Below are positions 1 to 5,087 of a stretch of DNA of 5,171 nucleotides, one piece after another (position 1 is the first letter of the stretch; each line of letters opens with the position of its first letter). The stretch covers positions 1-5,171 of the forward strand of contig JAJYDP010000407.1 in NCBI GenBank assembly GCA_021777365.1. Direction: 5' to 3'. The DNA comes from Chloroflexota bacterium. GTDB lineage: Bacteria; Chloroflexota; Limnocylindria; Limnocylindrales; CSP1-4. The translations under genes were made by a program, and so were the position numbers. The notes beneath the pieces were generated by a model. The model searched no databases. It was not told the DNA's origin and saw nothing but the letters and a program-made list of their open reading frames with translations.

Positions 1-987
1 CGGGTCGAAGCCGACGCCGTCGTCCCGGATCACCAGGTGCACGGTCTTCGCGTCGACCGCGAGGTGCACGGCGATGTGGGTGGCATGCGCGTGCCGGCTC
101 GCGTTCGACACCGCTTCGCGGGCCAGTAGCAACAACTCGCGGCGCGGCCCGTCGGGAAGGCAGACAGGCTCGCACGTGGCGACCTCGACGGTGACGGCGA
201 TGCCGGCGGAGGCCGCCTCCGCAGCCAGCGCATCGAGCCCGGCGCCGAGATCCGGGACCGTCGGGTCGCGACGCTCGAGCATGTGGATGTAGGCGCGGAG
301 ATCGTCGATCACGCGGTCGATCGCCTCACGCGAACGACGCAGCGGCTCGCGGACCGGTCCCGGCGTGGAGCCGCAACGGGCGGCGGCCTCCAGGCAGAGG
401 CCCGCACCGTAGAGCGACTGGAGGGCGTTGTCGTGCAGCTCCATGGTGATACGCCGGCGCTCGCAGCGGGCGCCTTCCTCGAATGCCGACGTCTCGACAC
501 CGGGGCGGAGATGGTTGAGCATAACCCCCACGGCAGCCGCCAGGAGCCCGGCCTGCCCCAGCGCCCGGGTGCCGGGGTGAGAGCCGTCTGGCAGCTCGGT
601 CAGCAGCATGCAGCCCTCGGTGCCTCGCAGGTTCACGAGGGGGATCGCGTCGATCCAGCACACGGGCGGATCCGCCGGCGCCAGCCCGAGCCACGCCGCC
701 GGCAAAGGCACCGCCGGAGCGCTCCACTCGCCATCAGCGAACAGGCGGAGCAGGGCGTCGGTGCGTTCCATCGGGCCGGCGCTGGACGACGCGACGCGGA
801 CGTCGTCGAGATCCATCCGGATCAGTGCGACGGCGGCGCGGCACCCGACGATGCGGGCCGTAACGGAGGCGGTCCTCGCCGCAAGGTCGCCGAACGATCG
901 AGACGCGCCCAGCTCCCGGATCGCCGATGCCATCCGGGAGAAGTCGGCGCTCCCCCTCGGGGACCGCGGTGGACGCCTTGCCGACAC
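1..987 (-). CDS. NarL-family sensor histidine kinase with N-terminal GAF-like region (3' end cut by the window)
   Basis: Cytoplasmic two-component sensor kinase; 329 codons are visible and the C-terminus lies beyond the left edge. Residues about 25-160 resemble a GAF-type sensory domain, with short hydrophobic strands such as CWIDAIPLVNLRG. A HisKA_3 dimerisation and phosphoacceptor domain follows with ERRRITMELHDNALQSLYG (His185 is the likely phosphorylated residue), then a HATPase_c domain with an N-box REAVSNASRHAHA (Asn295) and a DxGxG box IRDDGVGFDP (Asp322 to Gly326). The final glycine-rich ATP-lid box should lie just outside the window. No signal peptide or membrane segment is visible, so an intracellular signal is likely. 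The GTG at 987 is chosen because AGGGAGG lies 5 bases upstream; the ATG at 933 has only a distant purine run, and a stop at 1033-1035 closes the frame upstream. Family knowledge predicts a LuxR/NarL-type response regulator, possibly encoded to the left. Domains are firm; the ligand is unknown. Confidence 0.9.
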   Translation of the reverse strand, partial: MSARRPPRSPRGSADFSRMASAIRELGASRSFGDLAARTASVTARIVGCRAAVALIRMDLDDVRVASSSAGPMERTDALLRLFADGEWSAPAVPLPAAWLGLAPADPPVCWIDAIPLVNLRGTEGCMLLTELPDGSHPGTRALGQAGLLAAAVGVMLNHLRPGVETSAFEEGARCERRRITMELHDNALQSLYGAGLCLEAAARCGSTPGPVREPLRRSREAIDRVIDDLRAYIHMLERRDPTVPDLGAGLDALAAEAASAGIAVTVEVATCEPVCLPDGPRRELLLLAREAVSNASRHAHATHIAVHLAVDAKTVHLVIRDDGVGFDP

Positions 988-1050
988 GCAGGCCTCCCTA
1001 TGTGGCAGCACGCATGTATGTTTGTCTTCGGCTCATCCGGGCCAACAGGA

Positions 1051-1080
1051 CCGGATGGCACGCGCGGCATCGCCATCCGG
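1051..1080. repeat. Perfect 9-bp inverted repeat, possible operator
   Basis: CCGGATGGC (1051-1059) and GCCATCCGG (1072-1080) are exact reverse complements separated by 12 bases. The right arm continues as CATCCGGGC (1074-1082), and the same 9 bases occur at 1034-1042, 40 bp away. The region therefore holds three copies of the CATCCGG core, two in one orientation and one inverted. Its position between two divergent starts suits a dimeric regulator's operator. A simple RNA hairpin in the kinase leader is the alternative. Confidence 0.45.
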
Positions 1081-1154
1081 GCGAGCCGCCAGGCGTAGGC
1101 TGGTCACGCCTGATTGCTGACGTTCGTGCGCCGACAGACCCCCAAACATTGCAC

Positions 1155-1160
1155 AGGAGG
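1155..1160 (+). promoter_or_regulatory. Strong ribosome-binding site for the DUF6457 gene
   Basis: AGGAGG lies 8 bases before the GTG at 1169. It fixes that start and shows that the rightward frame is the real gene here, rather than the long leftward open frames that overlap it. Confidence 0.8.
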
Positions 1161-1168
1161 CTTCGCAC

Positions 1169-1435
1169 GTGGATCTGGACGCCTGTTTTGCGCTGGTCGA
1201 CGAGGTTGGTCGAGCGGCTGGGGCGCGGACGGTCGAACGCCCATCGAGCGAGGAGACCGTCGTTGTCCTTGACCTTGCGCGGGCTGTGGCACACGGCGTC
1301 GAACGCAAGGCGGCGCCGCTGGTGGCCTTCGCCACCGGGCGCGCATTGGCCGAGCTGGGCGCGATGGATCGCATCGCGTTGATGCGGCAGATCACGGCCC
1401 GACTTGACGCCGCAGAGGCAACGACGACCGAGTAG
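1169..1435 (+). CDS. DUF6457 domain protein
   Basis: Small soluble protein of 88 residues whose core, residues 34-57 (LDLARAVAHGVERKAAPL then VAFATG), matches my recollection of DUF6457. That family occurs in actinobacteria as a stand-alone protein or next to or fused with MobA-like molybdenum-cofactor nucleotidyltransferases; its biochemical role is not established. The sequence reads as mostly helical, with a short N-terminal helix (3-18), the conserved helix pair (31-61) and a C-terminal helix (66-82). There is no signal peptide or membrane segment. The GTG start follows AGGAGG by 8 bases. The gene stands alone, divergent from the sensor kinase and separated from the next gene by 255 bp including a hairpin, so it is probably a single-gene transcript. 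A link to molybdenum-cofactor use would fit the redox genes downstream but is inference. Confidence 0.8.
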   Translation: MDLDACFALVDEVGRAAGARTVERPSSEETVVVLDLARAVAHGVERKAAPLVAFATGRALAELGAMDRIALMRQITARLDAAEATTTE

Positions 1436-1518
1436 GCCGCCCCGAGCCCGACGCTGCCCCCGTTGCGCCCACAGTTGTTGCGCCCACGGTCGGCGCCCCC
1501 GGAAACCACGGCCTGTGC

Positions 1519-1545
1519 CGGCCGCATCGCTGAGCGGTGCGGCCG
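1519..1545 (+). terminator. Hairpin downstream of the DUF6457 gene, possible terminator
   Basis: A 12-bp stem (1519-1530 with 1534-1545) closes on a TGA loop and contains a single G-T wobble. It starts 84 bases after the DUF6457 stop. No T-run follows, as is common for terminators in GC-rich actinobacteria, so termination is plausible but not shown. A role as a regulator-binding dyad is the alternative. Confidence 0.45.
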
Positions 1546-1678
1546 CCGACGCCCGTGAGAGACCGGCGACGCTCATCCGGTGACCGCTCGAAACACGCAA
1601 CCGCACCTCCCGGGACCCACTGACCAGCCTGTCACTGCTCACGCGTTCACCGCAACAACCGCAGTCCGGGAGAACCGG

Positions 1679-1684
1679 TAGGAT
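1679..1684 (+). promoter_or_regulatory. -10-like TAGGAT immediately before the regulator start (possible leaderless promoter)
   Basis: TAGGAT fits the actinobacterial TAnnnT -10 consensus. It ends 6 bases before the GTG at 1691, the spacing expected if transcription begins on the start codon itself. The same bases include AGGA, 7 bases from the GTG, so they could instead act as a weak ribosome-binding site. No clear -35 was found at 17-18 bp. Confidence 0.4.
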
Positions 1685-1690
1685 GCGCCA

Positions 1691-2698
1691 GTGACCGTTG
1701 ACCGATTCGCGGCGCTGGCCGATCCCAATCGGCGGCGCGTGCTGGGGGCCCTGGCGGCCACCAGGGGAGCCGGGGCGACGGCGGGCGAGCTGGCCGCCCA
1801 GCTCGGCCTCGGGCGTTCGCTCGTCTCGTACCACCTGGCACAGCTGGTCGCCGCCGGGCTGGCGTCCGCCTCGCCCGATCGGCACGATCGCCGCCGCCGC
1901 CTCTATCGCACACCAGTTCCGGTCGCGTCACGCCACCCGCCGGCCGGCCCCCACGCGCCGGACCGCGTCCGCCCGATCCGTCCGCTCGTTCCGCCGGATG
2001 AGTTGCCGCAGCCGGCTGCGGGCCCCAGGGCCATCATGGCCGGCGGGATCCAGCCCAATCTCGGCCAGGCCCTGCCCGCGCCGCTGCGGGACGCGCTGGC
2101 CCGGTTCATGCGGCCGCGCCGGCTGGCCGCAGGGGAGCTGCTCTTCTGGCAGGGCGAACCCGCCGGCGGCATCGCGTTCGTCGAGTCCGGGGCGATCCGG
2201 CTGTACGTGGCCGACGAGGAGGGGCGGGAGCAGACGCTGCAGGTGGTCCGGGCAGGGGCCTCGTTCAATGAGGTGCCCTTCTTCGATCGCGGGCCCGAGC
2301 CGGTGAGCGCGCAGGCCGTCGAGGACTCGTCCGTGCTGGTGCTGCCCCTGGAACGGCGCGACGAGATTCTGCGAGAGATCCCCGGGCTCGCGATCGCCGC
2401 GTCGGCGAGCTTCGCCTTCCGACTGCGCCAGACGATCGCCCTGGTGGAGGATCTCTCGTTCCGCCAGGTGGCGGGCCGCGTGGGGCGGGTCCTGCTGCAG
2501 GCGGTCGAGCCGCACGCGGGGGTCGGGGCAGGATCGGGCGGGTTGGCGCTCACCCAGCGCGAGATCGCCGAGATGGTGGGGTCGAGCCGGGAGGTCGTGG
2601 CGCGCACGCTGCGGCAGCTCGAGCGGGAGGGGCTCATCCGGATCGCGCGGGGCCGCATCGTGCTGCTCGACCGCGACGGGCTCGCCGGCCGGGGCTGA
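1691..2698 (+). CDS. Crp/Fnr-family transcriptional regulator with extra N-terminal ArsR-like winged helix
   Basis: Predicted DNA-binding regulator of 335 residues, against about 210-250 for ordinary Crp/Fnr proteins. Residues 3-73 form an ArsR-type winged helix (FAALADPNRRRVLGAL, then LAAQLGLGRSLVSYHLAQL and a basic wing near 62-73). A Pro/Arg-rich linker (74-120) leads to a cyclic-nucleotide-binding-like beta barrel (123-225), a dimer helix (about 226-265) and a second winged helix (286-330). The second recognition helix, SSREVVARTLRQL, keeps Arg300, Glu301 and Arg305, the pattern of E. coli CRP residues 180, 181 and 185, so a CRP-like half-site is expected. The barrel has Glu194 where CRP has Glu72 but no arginine near 204-206 to match CRP Arg82, and there is no cysteine in the protein, so neither canonical cAMP binding nor an Fnr-type Fe-S cluster is supported. 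An internal ATG at 2036 (residue 116), with a weak CAGGG before it, could start a normal Crp-like protein. The gene lies 59 bases before the ferredoxin gene and probably controls it. Confidence 0.88.
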   Translation: MTVDRFAALADPNRRRVLGALAATRGAGATAGELAAQLGLGRSLVSYHLAQLVAAGLASASPDRHDRRRRLYRTPVPVASRHPPAGPHAPDRVRPIRPLVPPDELPQPAAGPRAIMAGGIQPNLGQALPAPLRDALARFMRPRRLAAGELLFWQGEPAGGIAFVESGAIRLYVADEEGREQTLQVVRAGASFNEVPFFDRGPEPVSAQAVEDSSVLVLPLERRDEILREIPGLAIAASASFAFRLRQTIALVEDLSFRQVAGRVGRVLLQAVEPHAGVGAGSGGLALTQREIAEMVGSSREVVARTLRQLEREGLIRIARGRIVLLDRDGLAGRG

Positions 2699-2718
2699 CC
2701 GAGGCGCTCGCACCGAAG

Positions 2719-2761
2719 TCACAGCGTGTCGGGTGGACCCCGCGCCACCCTGTCGCCGTGA
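2719..2761 (+). promoter_or_regulatory. Interrupted dyad covering the ferredoxin start codon
   Basis: The outer arms TCACAGCG (2719-2726) and CGCCGTGA (2754-2761) pair with one mismatch. The inner arms GGGTGG (2731-2736) and CCACCC (2745-2750) pair perfectly around an 8-base loop. The right outer arm contains the GTG start at 2758, and no Shine-Dalgarno sequence precedes the gene. As RNA this could occlude the start; as DNA it could be an operator. Either role is inference. Confidence 0.35.
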
Positions 2762-3027
2762 TGCTGAGTGCCCTTGGACCGGCCGCCCTGGCCCCCCTCC
2801 CCTCGCCTCCCCGGGTCGATCTCGCCCGCTGCGTGCTGTGCGGCGCATGCGTGGTCGCCTGCCCGGAGGGGGCGATGGGGATTGCGCCGGACGCGTTCGG
2901 CGAGGCCGCGGTGGTCTGGGTCGACGACGCGCGCTGCACCCGCTGTGGCACGTGCGAGGACGCCTGCCCCGAGTCTGCTATCGAGTGTTCGTACCAGGTG
3001 GTTCTGGAGGAAGGAAGACGGATATGA
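2758..3027 (+). CDS. 2[4Fe-4S] ferredoxin
   Basis: Low-potential electron carrier of 89 residues. Two clostridial-type cluster motifs are complete: Cys25, 28, 31 and 35 in CVLCGACVVACPEGA, and Cys60, 63, 66 and 70 in CTRCGTCEDACPESA. An additional Cys77 follows the second motif. Each cluster normally takes three cysteines from one motif and the proline-flanked fourth from the other. There is no membrane segment, twin-arginine signal or fused enzyme domain, so it is a free cytoplasmic carrier. The start is GTG 2758 or the adjacent ATG 2761; neither has a ribosome-binding site, and the residues before Arg19 (a hydrophobic Ala/Pro/Leu stretch) are not typical of the family. The stop overlaps the next gene's start (ATGA), so the two are translationally coupled. 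The partner oxidoreductase is not in the window. Confidence 0.93.
   Translation: MMLSALGPAALAPLPSPPRVDLARCVLCGACVVACPEGAMGIAPDAFGEAAVVWVDDARCTRCGTCEDACPESAIECSYQVVLEEGRRI
3006..3017 (+). promoter_or_regulatory. Ribosome-binding site for the DUF2249 gene
   Basis: GGAGGAAGGAAG inside the end of the ferredoxin gene ends 6 bases before the ATG at 3024. It selects that ATG over the much longer upstream extension of the same open frame, which would run back through the ferredoxin gene. Confidence 0.75.
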
Positions 3028-3317
3028 CCGAGCCGCAGCACGCGCTCAGCCCGCGGGGGGCCGACCCGGCGCTCGTGCGCGAGATCCGCGCCTCGGAGAT
3101 CGACGTGCGCGTGCGCCACGAGACGATCCTGGGCGCGGTGGACGCGCTCTCCCCGGGCGAGGCGCTGCGGCTCCACGTCGACCACGAGCCGAAGCCGCTC
3201 TTCTACCTGCTGCAGGCCGAGCGGCCTGGCGTCGTCGCCTGGGAGCCCGAGACCGAGGGGCCGCGGGACTGGGTCGTGCTCCTGCGGCGCCTGGCCGGTG
3301 ACGGCCCTGGCCGGTGA
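3024..3317 (+). CDS. DUF2249 domain protein
   Basis: Small soluble protein of 97 residues matching DUF2249, which has a TusA/SirA-like alpha-beta fold. Diagnostic features in order are DVRVRHETILGAVDAL (about 27-42), LSPGEALRLHVDHEPKPL (about 42-59), FYLLQAERPGVVAWE and GPRDWVVLLRR. The HxPKPL segment and the tryptophan-containing last strand are the family's usual marks. Molecular function is unknown; family members commonly sit beside Crp/Fnr regulators, hemerythrin-like proteins and nitrogen-oxide or anaerobic respiration genes. It starts inside the ferredoxin stop codon (4-base overlap ATGA) after a strong ribosome-binding site, so it is made together with the ferredoxin. The last residues (LAGDGPGR) and the stop lie within a 16-bp tandem duplication; a single-copy version would end in GDGCC, with its TGA overlapping the ATG at 3330. 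Confidence 0.92.
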   Translation: MTEPQHALSPRGADPALVREIRASEIDVRVRHETILGAVDALSPGEALRLHVDHEPKPLFYLLQAERPGVVAWEPETEGPRDWVVLLRRLAGDGPGR

Positions 3318-3321
3318 CGGC
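3290..3321 (+). repeat. Perfect 16-bp tandem duplication across the DUF2249 stop
   Basis: The unit CCTGGCCGGTGACGGC is present twice, head to tail (3290-3305 and 3306-3321). Sixteen is not a multiple of three, so the second copy is read in another frame and supplies the in-frame TGA at 3315-3317. Deleting one copy would move the stop to TGA 3328-3330, overlapping the ATG at 3330. It looks like a recent slippage or duplication event. Confidence 0.85.
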
Positions 3322-3329
3322 TGCTGCTG

Positions 3330-3629
3330 ATGGCGGCTCGGAGACCGGGCCACGGCGGCGGCGACGCGGGGCAGGCATCGCCGGCGCCGGCAGTGCGCCA
3401 CGGCCGCGAGCTGTGCCCGCCGTTTCTGGCCGTCAGTCTCGTGCCGGCCCTGGCCGCCCGCCTCGTGCTCGGTAGATGCGTGGAGCCCTCGAGTACCGGG
3501 CACGCTGGCGAGGGACGCCGGCGCCGGGGGACCCGGGAGCCGTGGGCGCTCTGGGGAATCGGCTGCCTGCAGCTGTCCGCCTTGCTGATCGTCACGCTGG
3601 CCCGCCGCATCACCACGGGATCGCGGTGA
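3330..3629 (+). CDS. Putative small two-helix membrane protein
   Basis: I do not recognise this 99-residue product. Two hydrophobic stretches are visible, about 30-48 (PPFLAVSLVPALAARLVLG) and 72-91 (WALWGIGCLQLSALLIVTLA), joined by a basic loop with RRRRG near 63-67; both ends are also basic. By hand count, about 87% of its codons end in G or C, in line with the neighbouring genes. The ATG lacks a ribosome-binding site but lies 12 bases past the DUF2249 stop in the same frame, and the inferred pre-duplication sequence would couple the two as TGATG. That supports this ATG and membership of the operon. No other frame in the stretch gives a better product. It may be a small membrane partner of the ferredoxin/DUF2249 pair, or only an open frame in GC-rich DNA. 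Confidence 0.42.
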   Translation: MAARRPGHGGGDAGQASPAPAVRHGRELCPPFLAVSLVPALAARLVLGRCVEPSSTGHAGEGRRRRGTREPWALWGIGCLQLSALLIVTLARRITTGSR

Positions 3630-3667
3630 CGGTGCCGCAGCAACCGCCCGCGACGCGGTCGGGGGCC

Positions 3668-3684
3668 CGGGTGAGGGTCACCCG
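3668..3684. terminator. Hairpin at the convergent junction, possible bidirectional terminator
   Basis: CGGGTGA (3668-3674) and TCACCCG (3678-3684) form a perfect 7-bp stem with a GGG loop. The stem includes the deoA stop codon (TCA at 3678-3680 on this strand). Two convergent genes end within 48 bp of each other here, where termination is expected. There is no T-run, and weaker pairings such as ACCGC/GCGGT (3643-3659) compete, so the assignment is tentative. Confidence 0.3.
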
Positions 3685-5087
3685 CCGATCGCGATCCGCT
3701 CCAGCACGACCGGACGCGGCGCGGGCGCGGCGTCGGTGAGGGTGATGGCGGAGCGCAGCTCGGCGGCCGCCCGGTCGGCGCTGGCCTGGTCCCGTGCGTG
3801 GACCATGCAGAGGGGTCGATCGGGGCCCACCGCGGCGCCGATCGGCGTGACCTCGGTGAGGCCCACCGCGTGGTCGATCGCCTGGCCCGGGTCGGTGCGC
3901 CCGCCGCCCAGGCCGACGACCGCCAGGCCGACCCGCCGTACGTCCACTGCGCTCACGATCCCCGCCCGGTCCGCCAGGACCGCCAGCTGGACCGGTGCCG
4001 CCGGCAGATACGCGTCCGGCCGTTCGAGGAGATCCGCCGGACCTCCCAGCGCGGCGACCATCCGCGCGAACCGCTCCGCCGCCGCCCCGCTCGCGAGAGC
4101 CCGTTCGCAGGCAGCCCGAGCGGCAACGGGGTCGGGGTACAGCCCGCCGGTGACCAGCAGCTCGGCCGAGAGCGCCAGCGTGACCTCGTGCAGGCGGGGC
4201 TCGCGCGGGCCGGCGCCGGCAAGGTAGGCCAGGGCCTCCCGGACCTCGACGGCGTTGCCCGCGGTCGTACCCAGGACCTCGTGCATGTCGGTGAGCAGCG
4301 CGCTCGTCGCGCAGCCGGCCCCGCCCGCGACCTCCACGATGCTGCGGGCAAGCGCCCGGGCGTCATCGATCGAGGCCATGAACGCCCCGCTGCCGTACGT
4401 GACATCGAGCACCAGCCCGCGCAGGCCCGCCGCCAGCTTCTTCGAGAGGATCGAGGCGGTGATGAGGGGGATTGACTCGACCGTGGCGGTGACGTCCCGG
4501 ATGGCGTAGAGCCGGCGGTCCGCGGGCGCGAGGTCGGCGGTCTGGCCCACGATCGCGCAGCCCACCTCGCGGACGGTGCGCTGCAGCAGCCCGAGGTCCG
4601 GCGCGGTGACGTAGCCGGGGATGCTGTCCATCTTGTCGAGGGTGCCGCCGGTGTGCCCCAGGCCGCGCCCCGAGATCATGGGCACCGCGCCGCCGCAGGC
4701 GGCCACCAGCGGGGCGAGCATGAGTGACACCTTGTCGCCCACCCCGCCCGTGGAGTGCTTGTCGAGCGGCGGGCCGGGCAGGTCGAGCGCCGACCAGTCG
4801 AGGACCGTCCCGGAATCGCGCATCGCCTGCGTGAGGGCGATCGTCTCGCTGCGCGTCATGCCCCGCCAGAAGACGGCCATCGCGAACGCCGCCGCCTGAC
4901 CATCCCCCACGGAGCCCTCCACCAGGCCAGCGATGAAGGCCGCGATCTCCGCGTCCGAGAGGGCTCGACCGTCGCGCTTGGCGCGGATGATCTCCTGGGG
5001 CAGCATCGGCTGAGGGTACACCGACCCAGCCATATCTCCGGAGCCGCCCGCGAGGCCATCGGGGGCGCCAGGCCGCATGATCGACAT
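3678..5087 (-). CDS. deoA: Thymidine phosphorylase (pyrimidine-nucleoside phosphorylase family)
   Basis: Cytosolic salvage enzyme converting thymidine or deoxyuridine plus phosphate to the free base and 2-deoxyribose 1-phosphate; usually a homodimer. In the 469-residue reading, the helical N-terminal domain (about 29-92, QEIIRAKRDGRALSDAEI) precedes the glycosyltransferase family 3 domain (about 100-335), with KHSTGGVGDKVSLML (110-124, phosphate binding), the signature SGRGLGHTGGTLDKMDSIPG (139-158) and IRDVTATVESIPLITASILS (196-215). The C-terminal PYNP domain spans about 375-450. His111, Arg197, Ser212 and Lys216 match E. coli DeoA His85, Arg171, Ser186 and Lys190, so it should be active. 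The start is unsettled: homologues begin near residue 28 (ATG 5006). CGAGGAA at 5089-5095 is too close to ATG 5087 but well placed for ATG 5078; ATG 5033 has GGAG only 2 bases away. The longest form is given. It converges on the central operon and is divergent from an unseen gene to the right. Confidence 0.96.
   Translation of the reverse strand: MSIMRPGAPDGLAGGSGDMAGSVYPQPMLPQEIIRAKRDGRALSDAEIAAFIAGLVEGSVGDGQAAAFAMAVFWRGMTRSETIALTQAMRDSGTVLDWSALDLPGPPLDKHSTGGVGDKVSLMLAPLVAACGGAVPMISGRGLGHTGGTLDKMDSIPGYVTAPDLGLLQRTVREVGCAIVGQTADLAPADRRLYAIRDVTATVESIPLITASILSKKLAAGLRGLVLDVTYGSGAFMASIDDARALARSIVEVAGGAGCATSALLTDMHEVLGTTAGNAVEVREALAYLAGAGPREPRLHEVTLALSAELLVTGGLYPDPVAARAACERALASGAAAERFARMVAALGGPADLLERPDAYLPAAPVQLAVLADRAGIVSAVDVRRVGLAVVGLGGGRTDPGQAIDHAVGLTEVTPIGAAVGPDRPLCMVHARDQASADRAAAELRSAITLTDAAPAPRPVVLERIAIGG

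Larger units (their letters stand above)
988..1168. promoter_or_regulatory. Divergent intergenic region between sensor kinase and DUF6457 gene
   Basis: This 181-bp gap should hold promoters for both divergent genes. The only AT-rich patch is about 1012-1030 (catgtatgtttg), which read leftward gives AACATA/ATACAT and could be a -10 for the kinase; I find no convincing -35. For the rightward gene, TTGCTG at 1114-1119 is a possible -35 but no good -10 follows it. The main structure is the CCGGATGGC/GCCATCCGG inverted repeat listed separately. Promoter positions here are weak guesses. Confidence 0.4.
1436..1690. other. Intergenic region between DUF6457 gene and regulator
   Basis: This 255-bp stretch carries no convincing gene. 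From left to right it holds a short direct repeat (GTTGCGCCCAC at 1462-1472 and 1477-1487), a strong hairpin (1519-1545), three TCAC elements at 1632, 1639 and 1647 (7 and 8 bp apart), and a TAGGAT -10-like hexamer at 1679-1684. It most likely combines the end of the upstream transcript with the promoter and possible operator of the regulator gene. Confidence 0.6.

Noticed and set aside
283..1098. A long rightward open frame (271 codons) over the sensor kinase.
   Set aside because: It is antisense to the kinase, whose H-box, N-box and DxGxG motifs read cleanly leftward. The rightward product is low-complexity and Arg/Gly-rich with no family features.
1462..1487. GTTGCGCCCAC present twice, considered as a CRISPR-like or iteron array.
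   Set aside because: There are only two copies, 15 bp apart start to start, with a 4-base spacer. That is a minor direct repeat and not an array.
998..1885. A leftward open frame of 295 codons across the DUF6457 gene and the following gap.
   Set aside because: It runs antisense to a recognisable DUF6457 gene with a strong AGGAGG and through the hairpin region and regulator start. The composition is Arg/Gly-rich shadow sequence.
1928..2848. A leftward open frame of 306 codons opposite the Crp/Fnr gene, and similar ones at 1903-2658 and 2634-3503.
   Set aside because: All are antisense to clear Crp/Fnr, ferredoxin and DUF2249 genes and show no domain of their own.
2733..3023. Extension of the DUF2249 frame upstream to 2733.
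   Set aside because: It would overlap the whole ferredoxin gene in another frame, while a strong ribosome-binding site and the DUF2249 domain boundary place the start at 3024.
3798..4475. A rightward open frame of 225 codons opposite deoA.
   Set aside because: deoA reads through leftward with all its catalytic motifs; this frame is its shadow.
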